Positions 18,790 through 28,773 of a DNA stretch of 39,237 nucleotides are shown here, piece after piece; the first letter of the stretch is position 1; each line of letters begins with the position of its first letter. Origin of the DNA: Rhodocyclaceae bacterium (GTDB taxonomy: Bacteria > Pseudomonadota > Gammaproteobacteria > Burkholderiales > Rhodocyclaceae); NCBI GenBank assembly GCA_026417115.1, contig JAOADW010000048.1, positions 1 through 39,237 on the forward strand, in the 5' to 3' direction. The notes beneath the pieces were generated by a model. The model saw nothing but the letters and a program-made list of their open reading frames with translations. It ran no database searches and was not told the origin of the DNA. A program made the translations under genes and the position numbers.

Positions 18790-19605
18790 TCATCCCCCGG
18801 GATCGCTGACCCCATCGATCGCTGCACGCAGCGAGCGCAAGAAGGCGCTTGCGCGCAGACTCGCCTCCGCGATGGGGCTTTCTTCGATGATCTCAATCAG
18901 ACGGCTGCCGATCACGACGCCATCGGCCACCGAGGCAATGCGGGCGGCGCTTGCGGCGTCGCGCACGCCAAAACCGACGCAGATCGGCATGCTCACGTGG
19001 GCCCGAAGCGACGGAATGCGCTTGAGCACTTCCTCGAGATGCAAGGCCGTCGATCCGGTCACCCCTGTCAGCGAGACGTAATAGACATAGCCGCGCCCAA
19101 GGCGCGCGACGAGTGCGCAACGTTCGGGGGTCGAGGTCGGCGCCAGCAGAAAAATCGGATCGAGACCGTGGGCATACAGCAGCGCGGCAAAATCCGTGGC
19201 TTCTTCCGGCGGATAATCGACCGTGAGCACGCCATCGACGCCCGCGCGTTGCGCATCCTGCACGAATGCCTGCCATCCATAAGATTCGATGGGGTTGGCA
19301 TATCCCATCAAAACGAGCGGCGTGTTTGTATCCTTTTGCCGGAACTCATGCACCATGGCCAGCACTTGGCGCAGCGACACGCCATAAGAGAGGGCGCGTT
19401 CGGATGCGCGCTGAATCGTCGGCCCGTCGGCCATGGGGTCGGAAAAAGGTACGCCCAGCTCGATGATGTCTGCTCCCGCGGCGACCAAGGCGTGCAAAAG
19501 CGGCAGGGTCGCCATCGGCGTCGGGTCGCCCGCCGTGATGAAGGGGATCAAGGCCTTACGCCCACTGTCTGCGAGTTCGGCGAAACGTTTGGCAATGCGG
19601 CTCAT
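18790..19605 (-). CDS. trpA: Tryptophan synthase alpha chain
   Basis: TrpA cleaves indole-3-glycerol phosphate to indole, which passes through a tunnel to TrpB. The 271-residue TIM barrel has the catalytic E49 ([12 protein letters not shown]) and D60 ([11 protein letters not shown]), matching E49 and D60 of the Salmonella enzyme. Phosphate-binding motifs follow: [12 protein letters not shown], then [13 protein letters not shown] near the end. The ATG overlaps the trpB stop by four bases (ATGA), as expected for subunits made in equal amounts. accD follows three bases after the stop. Confidence 0.97.
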   Translation of the reverse strand: MSRIAKRFAELADSGRKALIPFITAGDPTPMATLPLLHALVAAGADIIELGVPFSDPMADGPTIQRASERALSYGVSLRQVLAMVHEFRQKDTNTPLVLMGYANPIESYGWQAFVQDAQRAGVDGVLTVDYPPEEATDFAALLYAHGLDPIFLLAPTSTPERCALVARLGRGYVYYVSLTGVTGSTALHLEEVLKRIPSLRAHVSMPICVGFGVRDAASAARIASVADGVVIGSRLIEIIEESPIAEASLRASAFLRSLRAAIDGVSDPGG

Positions 19606-20813
19606 GACGACATGCTCATCCCAGAACGTTCGGCGACGGTGTGCATGTCCTTATCGCCTCGGCCGGAGAGGTTGACGAGAATGATTGACTCTTTGGGCAG
19701 GGTCGGCGCAAGCCGTTTGGCATAGGCGATGGCGTGACTCGACTCCAGCGCGGGAATGATGCCCTCGTATCGCGTCAGATCATGGAATGCGGCCAATGCT
19801 TCCGCATCGGTCACGGTCACATATTCGGCGCGGCCGGTTTCTTTGAGCCACGCATGCTCAGGCCCCACGCCTGGATAATCGAGGCCTGCGGAAATCGAAT
19901 GGGTTGCGAGAATCTGTCCGTTTTCGTCTTGCAAAAGATACGTCCGATTGCCATGCAAGACGCCCGGCCGTCCCATGGTCAAAGAGGCTGCGTGCTTGCC
20001 GCTGGCAAGCCCCTCGCCGGCAGCCTCGACGCCCACGAGCCGCACGTCGCGATCCCGCAAATATTCGTAGAAAATCCCCATGGCATTGGATCCGCCGCCG
20101 ACGCACGCGATCACCACATCGGGCTGACGTCCAGCAAGGCGCGGCATCTGTTCTCGGCATTCCTTGCCGATTACCGACTGGAAATCACGCACCATCATCG
20201 GGTAAGGATGCGGTCCGGCAACCGTGCCGATAATGTAGAAAGTCTGCGAGACATTCGTGACCCAATCGCGCAACGCCTCGTTCAAGGCGTCCTTGAGCGT
20301 CTTCGACCCCGATTCGACCGGCACCACCGCCGCCCCCAAGAGTTTCATGCGATAGACATTGGCCGCCTGGCGGCGGATGTCTTCGGCACCCATATACACC
20401 ACGCATTCCATGCCGTAACGCGCGGCGACGGTGGCAGTGGCGACGCCATGCTGACCTGCGCCGGTTTCCGCGATCACGCGTCTTTTGCCCATGCGCTTTG
20501 CGAGCAACGCCTGGCCGATGCAATTGTTGATCTTATGGGCGCCGGTATGATTGAGATCCTCGCGCTTGAGGTAGATACGCGCGCCGCCGAGCGCTTCCGA
20601 GAAACGGCGCGCGAAATAGATCGGGCTGGGCCGACCCACATAGTGCGCGAGCTCCGCCGTAAATTCGGCCTGAAAAGCAGGATCCTGCTTGGCCTCTTGA
20701 TAAGCTGCAGTCAATTCCTGTAAGGCGGGAATCAAGGTCTCGGCGACGAAAACGCCGCCATATCGACCGAAATGCCCGCGCGCATCAGGGAGCGTCTCCA
20801 CGTGCTTGTTCAT
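19602..20813 (-). CDS. trpB: Tryptophan synthase beta chain
   Basis: TrpB condenses indole and serine to tryptophan with PLP. The 403-residue product shows [12 protein letters not shown] near the start, [12 protein letters not shown] with the PLP lysine K94, [12 protein letters not shown], the phosphate-binding glycine loop [10 protein letters not shown] and a C-terminal NLSGRGDKD. It is the TrpB1 type that pairs with TrpA. The ATG at 20813 lies inside the end of trpF (29-base overlap), so translation of trpB probably depends on ribosomes finishing trpF. The stop overlaps trpA. Confidence 0.97.
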   Translation of the reverse strand: MNKHVETLPDARGHFGRYGGVFVAETLIPALQELTAAYQEAKQDPAFQAEFTAELAHYVGRPSPIYFARRFSEALGGARIYLKREDLNHTGAHKINNCIGQALLAKRMGKRRVIAETGAGQHGVATATVAARYGMECVVYMGAEDIRRQAANVYRMKLLGAAVVPVESGSKTLKDALNEALRDWVTNVSQTFYIIGTVAGPHPYPMMVRDFQSVIGKECREQMPRLAGRQPDVVIACVGGGSNAMGIFYEYLRDRDVRLVGVEAAGEGLASGKHAASLTMGRPGVLHGNRTYLLQDENGQILATHSISAGLDYPGVGPEHAWLKETGRAEYVTVTDAEALAAFHDLTRYEGIIPALESSHAIAYAKRLAPTLPKESIILVNLSGRGDKDMHTVAERSGMSMSS

Positions 20814-21426
20814 CCGCCATTCTCACTGCCGCACAAAATGCGGCGATTTTCTCCTCGCTCTTGACTCCTTTGGCGCGCTCGACGCCGCTCGAAACATCGA
20901 CGGCCCACGGCCGCACCTGATGGATGGCCTGGCCGACATTTGCGGCGTCGAGCCCCCCAGACAAGATGATCGGCTTCGGCAAGCCCGCCGGAATCAATGA
21001 CCAGTCGAAGGTTTTTCCGCCCCCGCCATAGCCTTCCACCCACGCATCGAGCACCAGACCGCTCGCGGCGGGGAAGCGCCGCGCGAATTCTAACAAATCG
21101 AAGCCAGGCCTCATGCGCGCCGCCTTCAAATAGGGGCGATCGAAACCGAGACAATCGGCTTCCTCTTCATCCCCATGGAACTGCAGAAGATCGAGCGGCG
21201 TCTGCGCCAGGATCGCGGCGATCTCATGACGCTCGGCATTCACGAAGAGGCCGACGCGGGCGACGAAAGGCGGTGTTTGGCGTGCAAGTTGCGCCGCAGC
21301 GGCAGGCGCCAGATAACGCGGACTCTTTGGATAGAAGACGAAGCCAATGGCGTCAGCCCCATGATAGACCGCCGCCGCGAGGTCTTCCTCGCGCGTGATG
21401 CCGCAAATCTTGATGCGTGTGCGCAT
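20785..21426 (-). CDS. trpF: Phosphoribosylanthranilate isomerase
   Basis: TrpF converts phosphoribosylanthranilate to its carboxyphenylamino-deoxyribulose isomer in tryptophan synthesis. The 213-residue TIM barrel begins [16 protein letters not shown], where C8 is the general base, and continues with [31 protein letters not shown] (general acid Asp), [10 protein letters not shown] and [15 protein letters not shown] chose the ATG at 21426. An in-frame ATG at 21444 would start inside truA and is less likely, because the family begins right at the KICGI strand. No strong ribosome binding site is seen. It is separated from truA by seven bases. Confidence 0.96.
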   Translation of the reverse strand: MRTRIKICGITREEDLAAAVYHGADAIGFVFYPKSPRYLAPAAAAQLARQTPPFVARVGLFVNAERHEIAAILAQTPLDLLQFHGDEEEADCLGFDRPYLKAARMRPGFDLLEFARRFPAASGLVLDAWVEGYGGGGKTFDWSLIPAGLPKPIILSGGLDAANVGQAIHQVRPWAVDVSSGVERAKGVKSEEKIAAFCAAVRMADEQARGDAP

Positions 21427-21433
21427 GGCAGAC

Positions 21434-22228
21434 TTACTTTGCATGCCCAGGAAGCAAGAAAGGGGTTGGAACCAACGGCAAACCCCAGCAAGGATCATAG
21501 TCGACCGCGAGCAGATAGAGTCCTTCCGCCGCATAGGTGGGCGCCGCCAAACGGCGATCCTTCATCGCGAGAAGTTCGCGCATCCAACCTCTGGGTCGTC
21601 GTCCGAGGCCCACATACACAAGGGCGCCGACGATGTTGCGCATCATATGGTGCAAAAACGCGTTGGCCGTGCATTCGATGACCACGAACTCGCCACGCCG
21701 CTCGACAGTCAGCCGATGGATGGTCTTGACCGGCGACTTGGCCTGGCATTCAGCCGCACGAAAAGCGGAAAAATCATGTTCGCCGAGCAAGTCTTGGGCA
21801 GCCTCTTGCATCGCTGCCACATCGAGAGGACGGTGGCACCACCCCACCTTCCCCTGCCAAAGCCCAGGCCTTTCTCCTCGGTCCAGCAAGAGATAGCGAT
21901 AGCTGCGCGCGCGCGCCGAGAAGCGTGCATGGAAAGCGTCTGGCACCGCGTGCGCCCAGCGTATGCTCATCGTCGCCGGCAAGCCGGCATTGACGCCACG
22001 AACCCACGCCGTCATTGGTCTCTCGGCGCTCGTATCGAAATGCACGACTTGCCCAAACGCATGTACGCCCGCATCGGTGCGTCCTGCGCAAACGACGCGC
22101 AGCCGTTCGCCGGCAATTCTCGCAAGAGCAGTTTCGAGCGCATCCTGGAGGGTATTGCCGTGAGGCTGGGACTGCCAACCGGCAAATCCCGACCCATCGT
22201 ATTCGAGGCCGAGCGCGATCCTTACCAT
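21434..22228 (-). CDS. truA: tRNA pseudouridine(38-40) synthase TruA
   Basis: TruA makes pseudouridine at positions 38-40 of the tRNA anticodon stem-loop. The 264-residue product starts [20 protein letters not shown] and has the catalytic motif [13 protein letters not shown] with D52. It continues with [28 protein letters not shown] and [17 protein letters not shown]. The frame is open beyond 22228, but the ATG there gives the normal family N-terminus and overlaps the stop of the upstream membrane-protein gene by seven bases. The fimV-truA-trpF neighbourhood matches that of Pseudomonas and many betaproteobacteria. Confidence 0.97.
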   Translation of the reverse strand: MVRIALGLEYDGSGFAGWQSQPHGNTLQDALETALARIAGERLRVVCAGRTDAGVHAFGQVVHFDTSAERPMTAWVRGVNAGLPATMSIRWAHAVPDAFHARFSARARSYRYLLLDRGERPGLWQGKVGWCHRPLDVAAMQEAAQDLLGEHDFSAFRAAECQAKSPVKTIHRLTVERRGEFVVIECTANAFLHHMMRNIVGALVYVGLGRRPRGWMRELLAMKDRRLAAPTYAAEGLYLLAVDYDPCWGLPLVPTPFLLPGHAK

Positions 22229-22812
22229 TGCATCCCAACGGCCACGAGCGCCAAGAAGAGACAGGCCGCAATCAGTGCGCGGTCGAAAGCCGACAAAGGC
22301 TTTGCGCACACCCGCAAGGACTCGGGCGCCCCCTCTTCATCGCTGGGCGCAAGCCATTCCCGCCAGGAGCGCTCTTTTTTTTCTTCCAATGCATCTAGCA
22401 CGAGGTGGAGTCGCACGGCCAAGGCGTCACGGATCGGCAGGGGTCCTGCCAAGCGGTAGAGCCCTGCGATCAGTCCGCTCTGACCAAGGCGCTCATGGAC
22501 GATCGCAAGCGAAGAGAGCACCGCGGCGAGATAGCCAAGATGGCCCAGCGCGAGCGCGAGCCCTTCATGCGTAAAGCCGAGCCTGCCCATGAGGCCGGGC
22601 AAAAATTCGCCGGGCGTCGTCCACAGAAACAAGGCGGCAATCGTGAGGAATAACCATCGCGCCCGCATGAAGAGACGCGCACCCCGCTGGCCCGCATAGA
22701 GCGCGGCGATGAGGGTGAGCGCCAGCGCCAAGCCGACAAGCCAAGGCATAGGCAGACGATGGATCACGACGACGCCTGCCGCCCAAAGGACGATCACCAC
22801 AGCCGGATGCAT
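22222..22812 (-). CDS. Multi-pass membrane protein of unknown function
   Basis: I do not recognise a characterised family. The 196-residue product has about six hydrophobic stretches: two near the N-terminus, one around LFLTIAALFLWTTPG, one around LGYLAAVLSSLAIVH, a shorter one and a last one at the C-terminus ([18 protein letters not shown]). A soluble, charged loop (LEEKKERSWREWLAPSDEEG) lies before the last segment. Fold and length vaguely recall CbiQ/EcfT transmembrane components, but their diagnostic Ala-Arg-Gly motifs are not evident. It begins 17 bases after fimV ends and overlaps truA by seven bases, so it is co-transcribed with both. Confidence 0.8.
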   Translation of the reverse strand: MHPAVVIVLWAAGVVVIHRLPMPWLVGLALALTLIAALYAGQRGARLFMRARWLFLTIAALFLWTTPGEFLPGLMGRLGFTHEGLALALGHLGYLAAVLSSLAIVHERLGQSGLIAGLYRLAGPLPIRDALAVRLHLVLDALEEKKERSWREWLAPSDEEGAPESLRVCAKPLSAFDRALIAACLFLALVAVGMQW

Positions 22813-22829
22813 CGGCGAGTCAGGAACGC

Positions 22830-25670
22830 TTACGCGCTGATGCGGTCAAGCCGGGCGCGCGCGAGTTCGCGCTGACGGGCATTCCCTTCGTTCAGCACCT
22901 CGTTGAGCAACTCGCGCGCCCCCTCGAGATCGCCCATCTCTTCGTAGGCATCCGCCAATTCGAGCTTGGTGGCGACTTCGGCATCCTCGTCCTCCGCCGC
23001 AAAGGCTGCGTTTTGGCCTGCAAGTTCGATTCCGCTGGCAGGCATGGGCGGTTGCGTTGCGCGTTCGGCGGTTCCTTCGCGGGCTTCCTCACGGCCTTCC
23101 GCAGGAAGTTCCGTCCCGAGCGCCGGCAAAATCGATGCCATGCCTGGGCGGGCACTCGTCGTTCCCGTGGTTTCCGACTCGGCTGCTTCGAGGTCCAGCC
23201 CGAAGTCGATTTCGGGTAACAGCGATGTCGGTGCGGTCGTCGCGGTCCCAGGCTCCGACGCAGGGGCCGTGGGCGTCGGCGGCTCGAGCTCCAAATCGAT
23301 GCCCGAAAAATCAAATCCCGATGCCGTCGATGCGGGCGTCTGCGACGCAGCCTCGTCTAGCCCCTCTTCGCCTCTACCAGCAGGCGCTGGCTCGAAATCG
23401 AAATCCAACTCCAAATCGAGTGTCCCTCCCCCTTTTTTCTCCTCTGCTGCCGCAGGGGCCTCTTTCGCCGTCATGGCCAGGGTCGGCTCGAAGTCGAGGT
23501 CGAAGTCGAGCGGCTGGGTCAGGGAAGCCGCCGTGTCCTTTTCCGCGCCCATGTCGATCTGGAAATCCAGGGGGGGCTTCTCGCTTTCTGCAGCCACGCC
23601 CGTCGGTGCTTCCAAGCGGGTAGTCGTTGGAGAGGGTTCGGCGGAAACCGGCCCAATCTCGAAATCGATTTCCGCCGTCTCGGCTTTTTCCACGCTCGCG
23701 GTTTCGACCGGCTTGACTAAAGACTCCGCGGGAAGAGAAGGCTCGGGCGCCGGAGCGCTGAGGCCCGAAGGTTCGGCGACCGAGGCTCCGGGCATCATCA
23801 GGGCTGCCGGCAGCCCCAGCTTCGCGGCGAGCGCCAACGCCTTCTGCCAGTCCTCTCCCTTGCCATCGCAGGCTTTGCGCAAGGCCTGCGCCACTTCGAC
23901 GAAACGCGGCGTATCTTTGCGGGCTGCGTAGATTTCGAGCAGTCGTAGATGGATCGCGCATCGATCGGGCTCACGAGCGAGTGCGGCGCGGAGGATCTCT
24001 TCCGCTTGCGCATCGCGTCCATAGGCAAGCAACACCTCGGCCTCGGCCAAAGGATCGGCGAGCTCAGAAAGGGAGGAAGGTTCGCCGGTCGTCGGCTCTT
24101 GCAGGATGGAAAGCTCGGCCATTTCCTGCGGCCGCGCGGCCTTTTCCGGCGCCGCGGCCATATCCGTAGGCAGCTCTTCCGCCTGCGTCGCAGCGGCCGC
24201 TTTTTTCCGACGCCATCTCGCGTAACCAAGCCAGGCGAGCAATAATGCGATGATGCCCGCGCCTCCGGCAACCAAAGGCACATTCTCTTCGAGGAAACTC
24301 GGCGCCTCGGTCGGCGAGGGCGCCTGCGGGGGTTTGGGCGGGGCCGGGGCAGTCGGCGCGACACGCGTAGCCTCCGCAGGGGGCGCTTCGCGCGGGGTTG
24401 GTGCCGCTGGTGTGGCGGATTTTTCGGCCTCGCTGGGTTTTCCGGGCTCTGCAGGCAGCGGCGTGGGTTTGCTTTCGCCAGCCGCGGGCTGGGAAGGCGG
24501 CTCTTGCGCGGGCGTCTTCGCTGCTTTCGCCGCCTCGGCCTGTTGCTGTCGCAGCGCTGCACCTTCCGCCTTGAGCTCCACGAGTTTCTTCAAGCCTTCG
24601 AGGTTTTTCTCGAGCATCGCGATGCGCTGATTTGCCTCGGCCAAGGCTTTTTCACGCGCAATCAGCTCTTCCTCGAGCTTGGCAAGGGATGCGCTTTCGC
24701 TTTTCTCGCTTTTCACCACTTCGGTGCGCGAAACCTCGAGCTTGTCCCCCTTCGGCGCAGGCTTCGTCGAGGCCTCTGCCACGCGCGGCTCGATCCGACC
24801 CGCCGCGCTCTGGGAAGCCGGCGCCTCGGCAGCCGGCAACGCTGCCGCCACGCCCGCCAATCGTTTACGCCAGGCTTGGAAATCTGCGCCTTGCGCCACG
24901 ACGAGCGTTCGTGCTCTGTCCGCATCGATGGCGGCAGCCGTCTCGGCATCGGGGAGTCTCAGGATTGCTCCGGCGCGCAAGCGATTCATGTTGCCTGCGA
25001 TGAAAGCCCGCGGATTGGTCTCGAACAACGCGACCAGCATTTGGTCGAGGGTCACCGTCGTGGGCTTGTGGGCGCGCGCAATCTTCGCCAGGGTATCCCC
25101 CGCCTTGACCTGGACTTCGCTGACCGGCTCGCGCGGCTTGGACGGCGGGGCTTCCTCTAGAGGCGCGCGTGCTGCGGTGACGGGGCCTTTCTGGACTGGG
25201 GGTTCTGGCTTTCGCTTCACCTCAGCAGGAGCAGGCGCTGCAGGCGCCGCCACGGCGGGTGGCCTCGCACCAGTGGTCAGTTCCGGCGGGTCGAGCAAGA
25301 AGGTGTATTCACGGACCACCCGGCCGCCGCTCCACTCAAGCTCGATGAGCAGTTGCAGAAACGGTTCGTGGATAGGCTCCGTCGACGTGATGCGCACGAG
25401 CGGTTTGTCAGGCCGGCTGCGATCGAGCGCCAGCCGCAAGGCACCAAGGACAGGCGCATAGTCGATGCCTGCATTTTTAAACGTTTCTGGTCCCGCGAGC
25501 CGTGCGACAAGGCTTGGAAGCTCTTCAGGCGAGGCGTGGATGGCGACTTCCGCATCCAAGTGCTCGCCCAAAGCCGAGCGCGCCGTCAGTCTTCCAAGCC
25601 CCGCCGCGAGAGCCTCGCTTGCGAACAGGGAGCACGCCAAGGCCAGCGCCATCCCGATTTTTGCCGTCAT
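22830..25670 (-). CDS. fimV: FimV/HubP-type polar landmark protein
   Basis: FimV (HubP in Vibrio) is a large inner-membrane protein that marks the cell pole and is needed for type IV pilus assembly and twitching. The 946-residue product has a signal peptide (MTAKIGMALALACSLFASEALA) and the FimV N-terminal region (LGRLTARSALGEHLDAEV). A periplasmic LysM domain (about 187-242), a coiled coil (about 325-380), a Pro-rich stretch and one membrane segment (about 463-485) follow. The long acidic cytoplasmic part contains at least six copies of a DF-x-[IL]-[DE]-type motif. A C-terminal FimV TPR ends it (LELADAYEEMGDLEGARELL). I chose the ATG at 25670; a GTG at 25685 would add five residues. An AT-rich, repeat-bearing region lies upstream. 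Confidence 0.93.
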   Translation of the reverse strand: MTAKIGMALALACSLFASEALAAGLGRLTARSALGEHLDAEVAIHASPEELPSLVARLAGPETFKNAGIDYAPVLGALRLALDRSRPDKPLVRITSTEPIHEPFLQLLIELEWSGGRVVREYTFLLDPPELTTGARPPAVAAPAAPAPAEVKRKPEPPVQKGPVTAARAPLEEAPPSKPREPVSEVQVKAGDTLAKIARAHKPTTVTLDQMLVALFETNPRAFIAGNMNRLRAGAILRLPDAETAAAIDADRARTLVVAQGADFQAWRKRLAGVAAALPAAEAPASQSAAGRIEPRVAEASTKPAPKGDKLEVSRTEVVKSEKSESASLAKLEEELIAREKALAEANQRIAMLEKNLEGLKKLVELKAEGAALRQQQAEAAKAAKTPAQEPPSQPAAGESKPTPLPAEPGKPSEAEKSATPAAPTPREAPPAEATRVAPTAPAPPKPPQAPSPTEAPSFLEENVPLVAGGAGIIALLLAWLGYARWRRKKAAAATQAEELPTDMAAAPEKAARPQEMAELSILQEPTTGEPSSLSELADPLAEAEVLLAYGRDAQAEEILRAALAREPDRCAIHLRLLEIYAARKDTPRFVEVAQALRKACDGKGEDWQKALALAAKLGLPAALMMPGASVAEPSGLSAPAPEPSLPAESLVKPVETASVEKAETAEIDFEIGPVSAEPSPTTTRLEAPTGVAAESEKPPLDFQIDMGAEKDTAASLTQPLDFDLDFEPTLAMTAKEAPAAAEEKKGGGTLDLELDFDFEPAPAGRGEEGLDEAASQTPASTASGFDFSGIDLELEPPTPTAPASEPGTATTAPTSLLPEIDFGLDLEAAESETTGTTSARPGMASILPALGTELPAEGREEAREGTAERATQPPMPASGIELAGQNAAFAAEDEDAEVATKLELADAYEEMGDLEGARELLNEVLNEGNARQRELARARLDRISA

Positions 25671-25711
25671 ACGCCTCGTCTCCACCTCGCTCCCGCGCGA
25701 CCCAAACGAAA

Positions 25712-25781
25712 ATTTTGTTCAAAATAACATCAATGGGTTATCAATGCAAGCTCAGACGTCATCTAATTTTGATATTTTGAT
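25712..25781 (-). promoter_or_regulatory. AT-rich, repeat-bearing region upstream of fimV; promoter candidate
   Basis: In the 120 bp between asd and the fimV ATG, base composition drops sharply and short repeats cluster. On the plus strand, ATTTTG-TT-CAAAAT forms an inverted repeat (25712-25725). ATCAATG occurs at 25729 and 25740, 11 bp apart. ATTTTGAT occurs twice in tandem (25766-25781). On the minus strand, TTGCAT (25749-25744), 17 bases and TATTTT (25726-25721) make a weak sigma-70-like promoter that overlaps the inverted repeat. Regulation is inferred only from this arrangement. Confidence 0.45.
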
Positions 25782-25790
25782 ACGCTTCTT

Positions 25791-26912
25791 TCATGCAAGC
25801 AAGATGCGCAACATGCGGCGCAAAGGTTCGGCCGCCCCCCAGAGCAACTGATCGCCGCAGGTAAAGGCGCCGAGGTATTCGGGCCCCATCGCCAGTTTAT
25901 GCAATCGCCCCACGGGAATGTGCAAGGAACCCGAGACGGCTGCAGGCGTGAGCTCTCGCTCGCTGGCTTCGCGCTGATTGGGCACGACCTTGACCCACTC
26001 GTTGGCTGAGGCGATGATCTCCTCGATTTCGGCAAGCGGCACGTCCTTCTTGAGTTTGATCGTCAAGCCTTGAGAATGGCAGCGCATGGCGCCCACGCGC
26101 ACGCAGATGCCATCGACGGCGATGCTGCCGGGGCTGCGGAAGGGGGGCTTGCCGAGAATCTTGTTGCATTCGGCGCCGCCTTTCCACTCCTCCTTCGACT
26201 GACCGAAGTCGACAGGCACGTCGATCCAGGGAATCAGACTGCCCGCCAGGGGAACCCCGCGGAAAGCCTGCGTCGGGAAATCGGCGGAACGCAAGCGCTC
26301 GGTGACTCGACGGTCGATGTCGAGAATGCTCGAAGCCGGATCGGCGAGCGCGTCTTTGACAGCATCATAAAGCGATCCCATCTGCATGAGGAGTTCGCGC
26401 ATGTTTTGCGCGCCGGCGCCTGAGGCTGCCTGATAAGTCATCGCCGACACCCATTCGACGAGGTCGTGCTTGAAGAGGCCGCCTAATCCCATCAGCATTA
26501 GAGAGACGGTACAATTGCCGCCGATGTAGTTCCTGACTCCCTTCGCAAGGCCCTCTTTGATGACGTCGAGGTTGACGGGATCGAGAATGATGATTGCATC
26601 ATGTTCCATGCGCAGCGCAGAGGCGGCGTCGATCCAATAGCCATTCCAGCCGGAACCGCGCAGTCGTGGATAAATCTCCTTCGTATAGTCGCCGCCCTGA
26701 CAGGAGACGATGATGTCCATTTTTTTGAGCGCATCGACATCCTTCGCATCCAAAAGCGGCGCGCCCCCACCTTCGGCAGGCCCTTGCCCACCCACGTTCG
26801 AGGTGGTGAAAAACACCGGATCCAAGAGCTTGAAGTCGCCCTCCTCGCGCATGCGGCCCATGAGCACCGAACCGACCATGCCGCGCCAGCCGACGAAACC
26901 GACCTTTTTCAT
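25791..26912 (-). CDS. asd: Aspartate-semialdehyde dehydrogenase
   Basis: Asd reduces aspartyl phosphate to aspartate semialdehyde, the branch point to lysine/diaminopimelate, methionine and threonine. The 373-residue product starts [20 protein letters not shown], the NADP-binding Rossmann motif with the Trp typical of the proteobacterial enzyme. The active-site cysteine is C134 in [16 protein letters not shown], and [10 protein letters not shown] lies towards the end. The ribosome binding site AAGGAG overlaps the leuB stop (TAAGGAG). It is downstream of leuB and upstream of fimV, as in Pseudomonas. No clear terminator follows it. Confidence 0.97.
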   Translation of the reverse strand: MKKVGFVGWRGMVGSVLMGRMREEGDFKLLDPVFFTTSNVGGQGPAEGGGAPLLDAKDVDALKKMDIIVSCQGGDYTKEIYPRLRGSGWNGYWIDAASALRMEHDAIIILDPVNLDVIKEGLAKGVRNYIGGNCTVSLMLMGLGGLFKHDLVEWVSAMTYQAASGAGAQNMRELLMQMGSLYDAVKDALADPASSILDIDRRVTERLRSADFPTQAFRGVPLAGSLIPWIDVPVDFGQSKEEWKGGAECNKILGKPPFRSPGSIAVDGICVRVGAMRCHSQGLTIKLKKDVPLAEIEEIIASANEWVKVVPNQREASERELTPAAVSGSLHIPVGRLHKLAMGPEYLGAFTCGDQLLWGAAEPLRRMLRILLA

Positions 26913-26927
26913 GATGGCTTGATCTCC

Positions 26928-27983
26928 TTATGCAAGGGCCGCAAGCACTGCGTCCCCCATTTCCTGGGTACCGACTTTTTTCGTTCCATTTTCATAAATA
27001 TCGGCTGTCCGCAACCCCTGAGCGAGCACCTTTCTGACGGCTGCTTCGATACGCTGCGCCTCCGCTTCGCGCGCAAAGGTGTAACGCAGCATCATCGCCA
27101 CAGAGAGTATCGTGGCCAATGGGTTGGCGACGCCTTGCCCAGCAATGTCGGGCGCCGAACCATGACAGGGCTCGTAAAGTCCCTTGCCTTTTTCGTCGAG
27201 CGAAGCCGATGGCAGCATACCGATCGAGCCGGTGAGCATCGCGGCCTCGTCCGAGAGGATGTCCCCAAACATGTTGCCCGTTAGCATGACGTCGAATTGC
27301 TTGGGATTTCTCACGAGCTGCATGGCGGCGTTATCCACCAGCATGTGCGAAAGCTCCACGTCGGGATATTCCCGCCCAACCTCACTCACCACGTCGCGCC
27401 AAAGCTGAGTCGTTTCCAAGACGTTCATTTTGTCGATCGAGCAGACCTTTTTGCGCCGTTTCCTGGCCGCCTCGAAAGCGACGCGCGCGATCCGACGAAT
27501 CTCGCTTTCGCGATAAATCATGGTGTTGATGCCCACACGCTCGCCTCCCTTTCTTTCGATGCCGCGCGGGGTGCCAAAGTAGATGTCTCCGGTCAGTTCT
27601 CGCACGATCAAGAGGTCTAGGCCGCTCACGACTTCCGGCTTCAGCGTCGAGGCGTTGGCGAGCTCCGGATAAAGCACTGCCGGCCGTAGGTTGGCGAACA
27701 ATTCCAGCTCTTTGCGAATGGCCAAGAGGCCCCGTTCAGGACGCAGCTCACGGGGGTTGCCGTCCCATTGGGGACCGCCGACGGCGCCCAGGAGAATGGC
27801 GTCGGCTTCTTGCGCGAGCTTGCGTGTCGCTTCCGGAAACGGATCTCGATAGGCATCGATAGCGCAGCCGCCGATCAGCCCTTCTTCCAGCTCCATCGGG
27901 AGATCCAGCGCCTTGAGCACGCGCACGGCTTCCCGCACGATCTCCGGGCCGATGCCATCGCCGGGCAAGATGCAAATTTTCAT
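26928..27983 (-). CDS. leuB: 3-isopropylmalate dehydrogenase
   Basis: LeuB oxidises and decarboxylates 3-isopropylmalate to 2-ketoisocaproate with NAD, the third step of leucine synthesis. The 351-residue product starts [20 protein letters not shown] and contains [58 protein letters not shown] and [19 protein letters not shown], all family signatures for substrate, metal and NAD binding. It lies 19 bases after leuD, and its TAA stop is part of the asd ribosome binding site. No leuA is present in the window. Confidence 0.98.
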   Translation of the reverse strand: MKICILPGDGIGPEIVREAVRVLKALDLPMELEEGLIGGCAIDAYRDPFPEATRKLAQEADAILLGAVGGPQWDGNPRELRPERGLLAIRKELELFANLRPAVLYPELANASTLKPEVVSGLDLLIVRELTGDIYFGTPRGIERKGGERVGINTMIYRESEIRRIARVAFEAARKRRKKVCSIDKMNVLETTQLWRDVVSEVGREYPDVELSHMLVDNAAMQLVRNPKQFDVMLTGNMFGDILSDEAAMLTGSIGMLPSASLDEKGKGLYEPCHGSAPDIAGQGVANPLATILSVAMMLRYTFAREAEAQRIEAAVRKVLAQGLRTADIYENGTKKVGTQEMGDAVLAALA

Positions 27984-28002
27984 GGTCTCTTCATCCCATT
28001 AC

Positions 28003-28641
28003 TCAAGCGAAAAGCCAGGGATACGCCTCACGATGACGCGCCTCGAACGCGCGAATCTCGTCGGCATGGCGCAAGGTAAGCCCGATTTCATCCCAGCCAT
28101 TGAGCAGACATTCTTTACGGAACGCATCGATCTCGAAAGCGAGCACCAGACCATCGGGGCGTCGGACGGTTTGGGTGGGCAGGTCGATCACGAGCCGATA
28201 ACCGGGGGTTGCCTCGACTTGCCGGAAGAGATCATCGACTGCCGCGGCAGGAAGAACGATCGGCAAGAGGCCGTTCTTGAAGCAATTGTTGTAGAAAATG
28301 TCTGCGAACGATGGTGCGATCAGGGCGCGGAACCCATAGTCGGCGAGCGCCCAAGGCGCATGCTCGCGAGAAGAACCGCAACCAAAATTCTCGCGCGCGA
28401 GCAGGATCGTCGCGCCCTCGTAGCGCGGCTGATTGAGGACGAAAGCGGGATTTTTCGGGCGCCGCGCACAATCCATGCCGGGTTCGCCATGGTCGAGATA
28501 GCGCCATTCGTCGAAAAGGTAAGGCCCGAAGCCCGTGCGCTTGATCGATTTCAAGAATTGCTTGGGAATGATCGCATCGGTGTCGACATTCGCGCGGTCG
28601 AGAGGTGCAACCAAACCCTCATGAGTCGTGAATGGGCGCAT
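28003..28641 (-). CDS. leuD: 3-isopropylmalate dehydratase small subunit
   Basis: LeuD is the swivel domain partner of LeuC in isopropylmalate isomerase. The 212-residue product shows [18 protein letters not shown] near the N-terminus, the [21 protein letters not shown] signature of the aconitase-like small subunit, and [24 protein letters not shown]. Length is normal. Its ATG lies three bases after the stop of the entericidin-like gene that separates it from leuC, and leuB follows 19 bases later. Confidence 0.98.
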   Translation of the reverse strand: MRPFTTHEGLVAPLDRANVDTDAIIPKQFLKSIKRTGFGPYLFDEWRYLDHGEPGMDCARRPKNPAFVLNQPRYEGATILLARENFGCGSSREHAPWALADYGFRALIAPSFADIFYNNCFKNGLLPIVLPAAAVDDLFRQVEATPGYRLVIDLPTQTVRRPDGLVLAFEIDAFRKECLLNGWDEIGLTLRHADEIRAFEARHREAYPWLFA

Positions 28642-28644
28642 GAT

Positions 28645-28764
28645 TCATTTCGCCGATTTCTGGATCGCAGCGCCAGCTTTTTCGATGTCTTTGCCCATGC
28701 CTTGCACGGTATTGCACGCAGGTAACATGAGGCTTATCGCCAGTAGGAAAAGCAGTTTCTTCAT
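28645..28764 (-). CDS. Entericidin A/B family small lipoprotein
   Basis: A 39-residue gene between leuC and leuD. The product has a short signal (MKKLLFLLAISLMLPA), a lipobox LPAC with C17, and a mature part with NTVQGMGKDIEKAG and IQKSAK, which closely resembles entericidin A/B lipoproteins (EcnA/EcnB). In E. coli these form a toxin-antidote-like pair under stationary-phase control; here only one copy is visible, so an antidote/toxin role cannot be assigned. AAGGAG lies five bases before this ATG and only two before another ATG at 28767; I prefer 28764. The ribosome binding site shares bases with the leuC stop (TAAGGAG), so translation is probably coupled to leuC. Confidence 0.88.
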   Translation of the reverse strand: MKKLLFLLAISLMLPACNTVQGMGKDIEKAGAAIQKSAK

Positions 28765-28773
28765 CATGGCTCC

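Noticed and set aside
22222-22812. CbiQ/EcfT transporter component
   Set aside because: Size and hydrophobic pattern are only vaguely similar, the diagnostic motifs are missing, and no ECF ATPase or S component is nearby.
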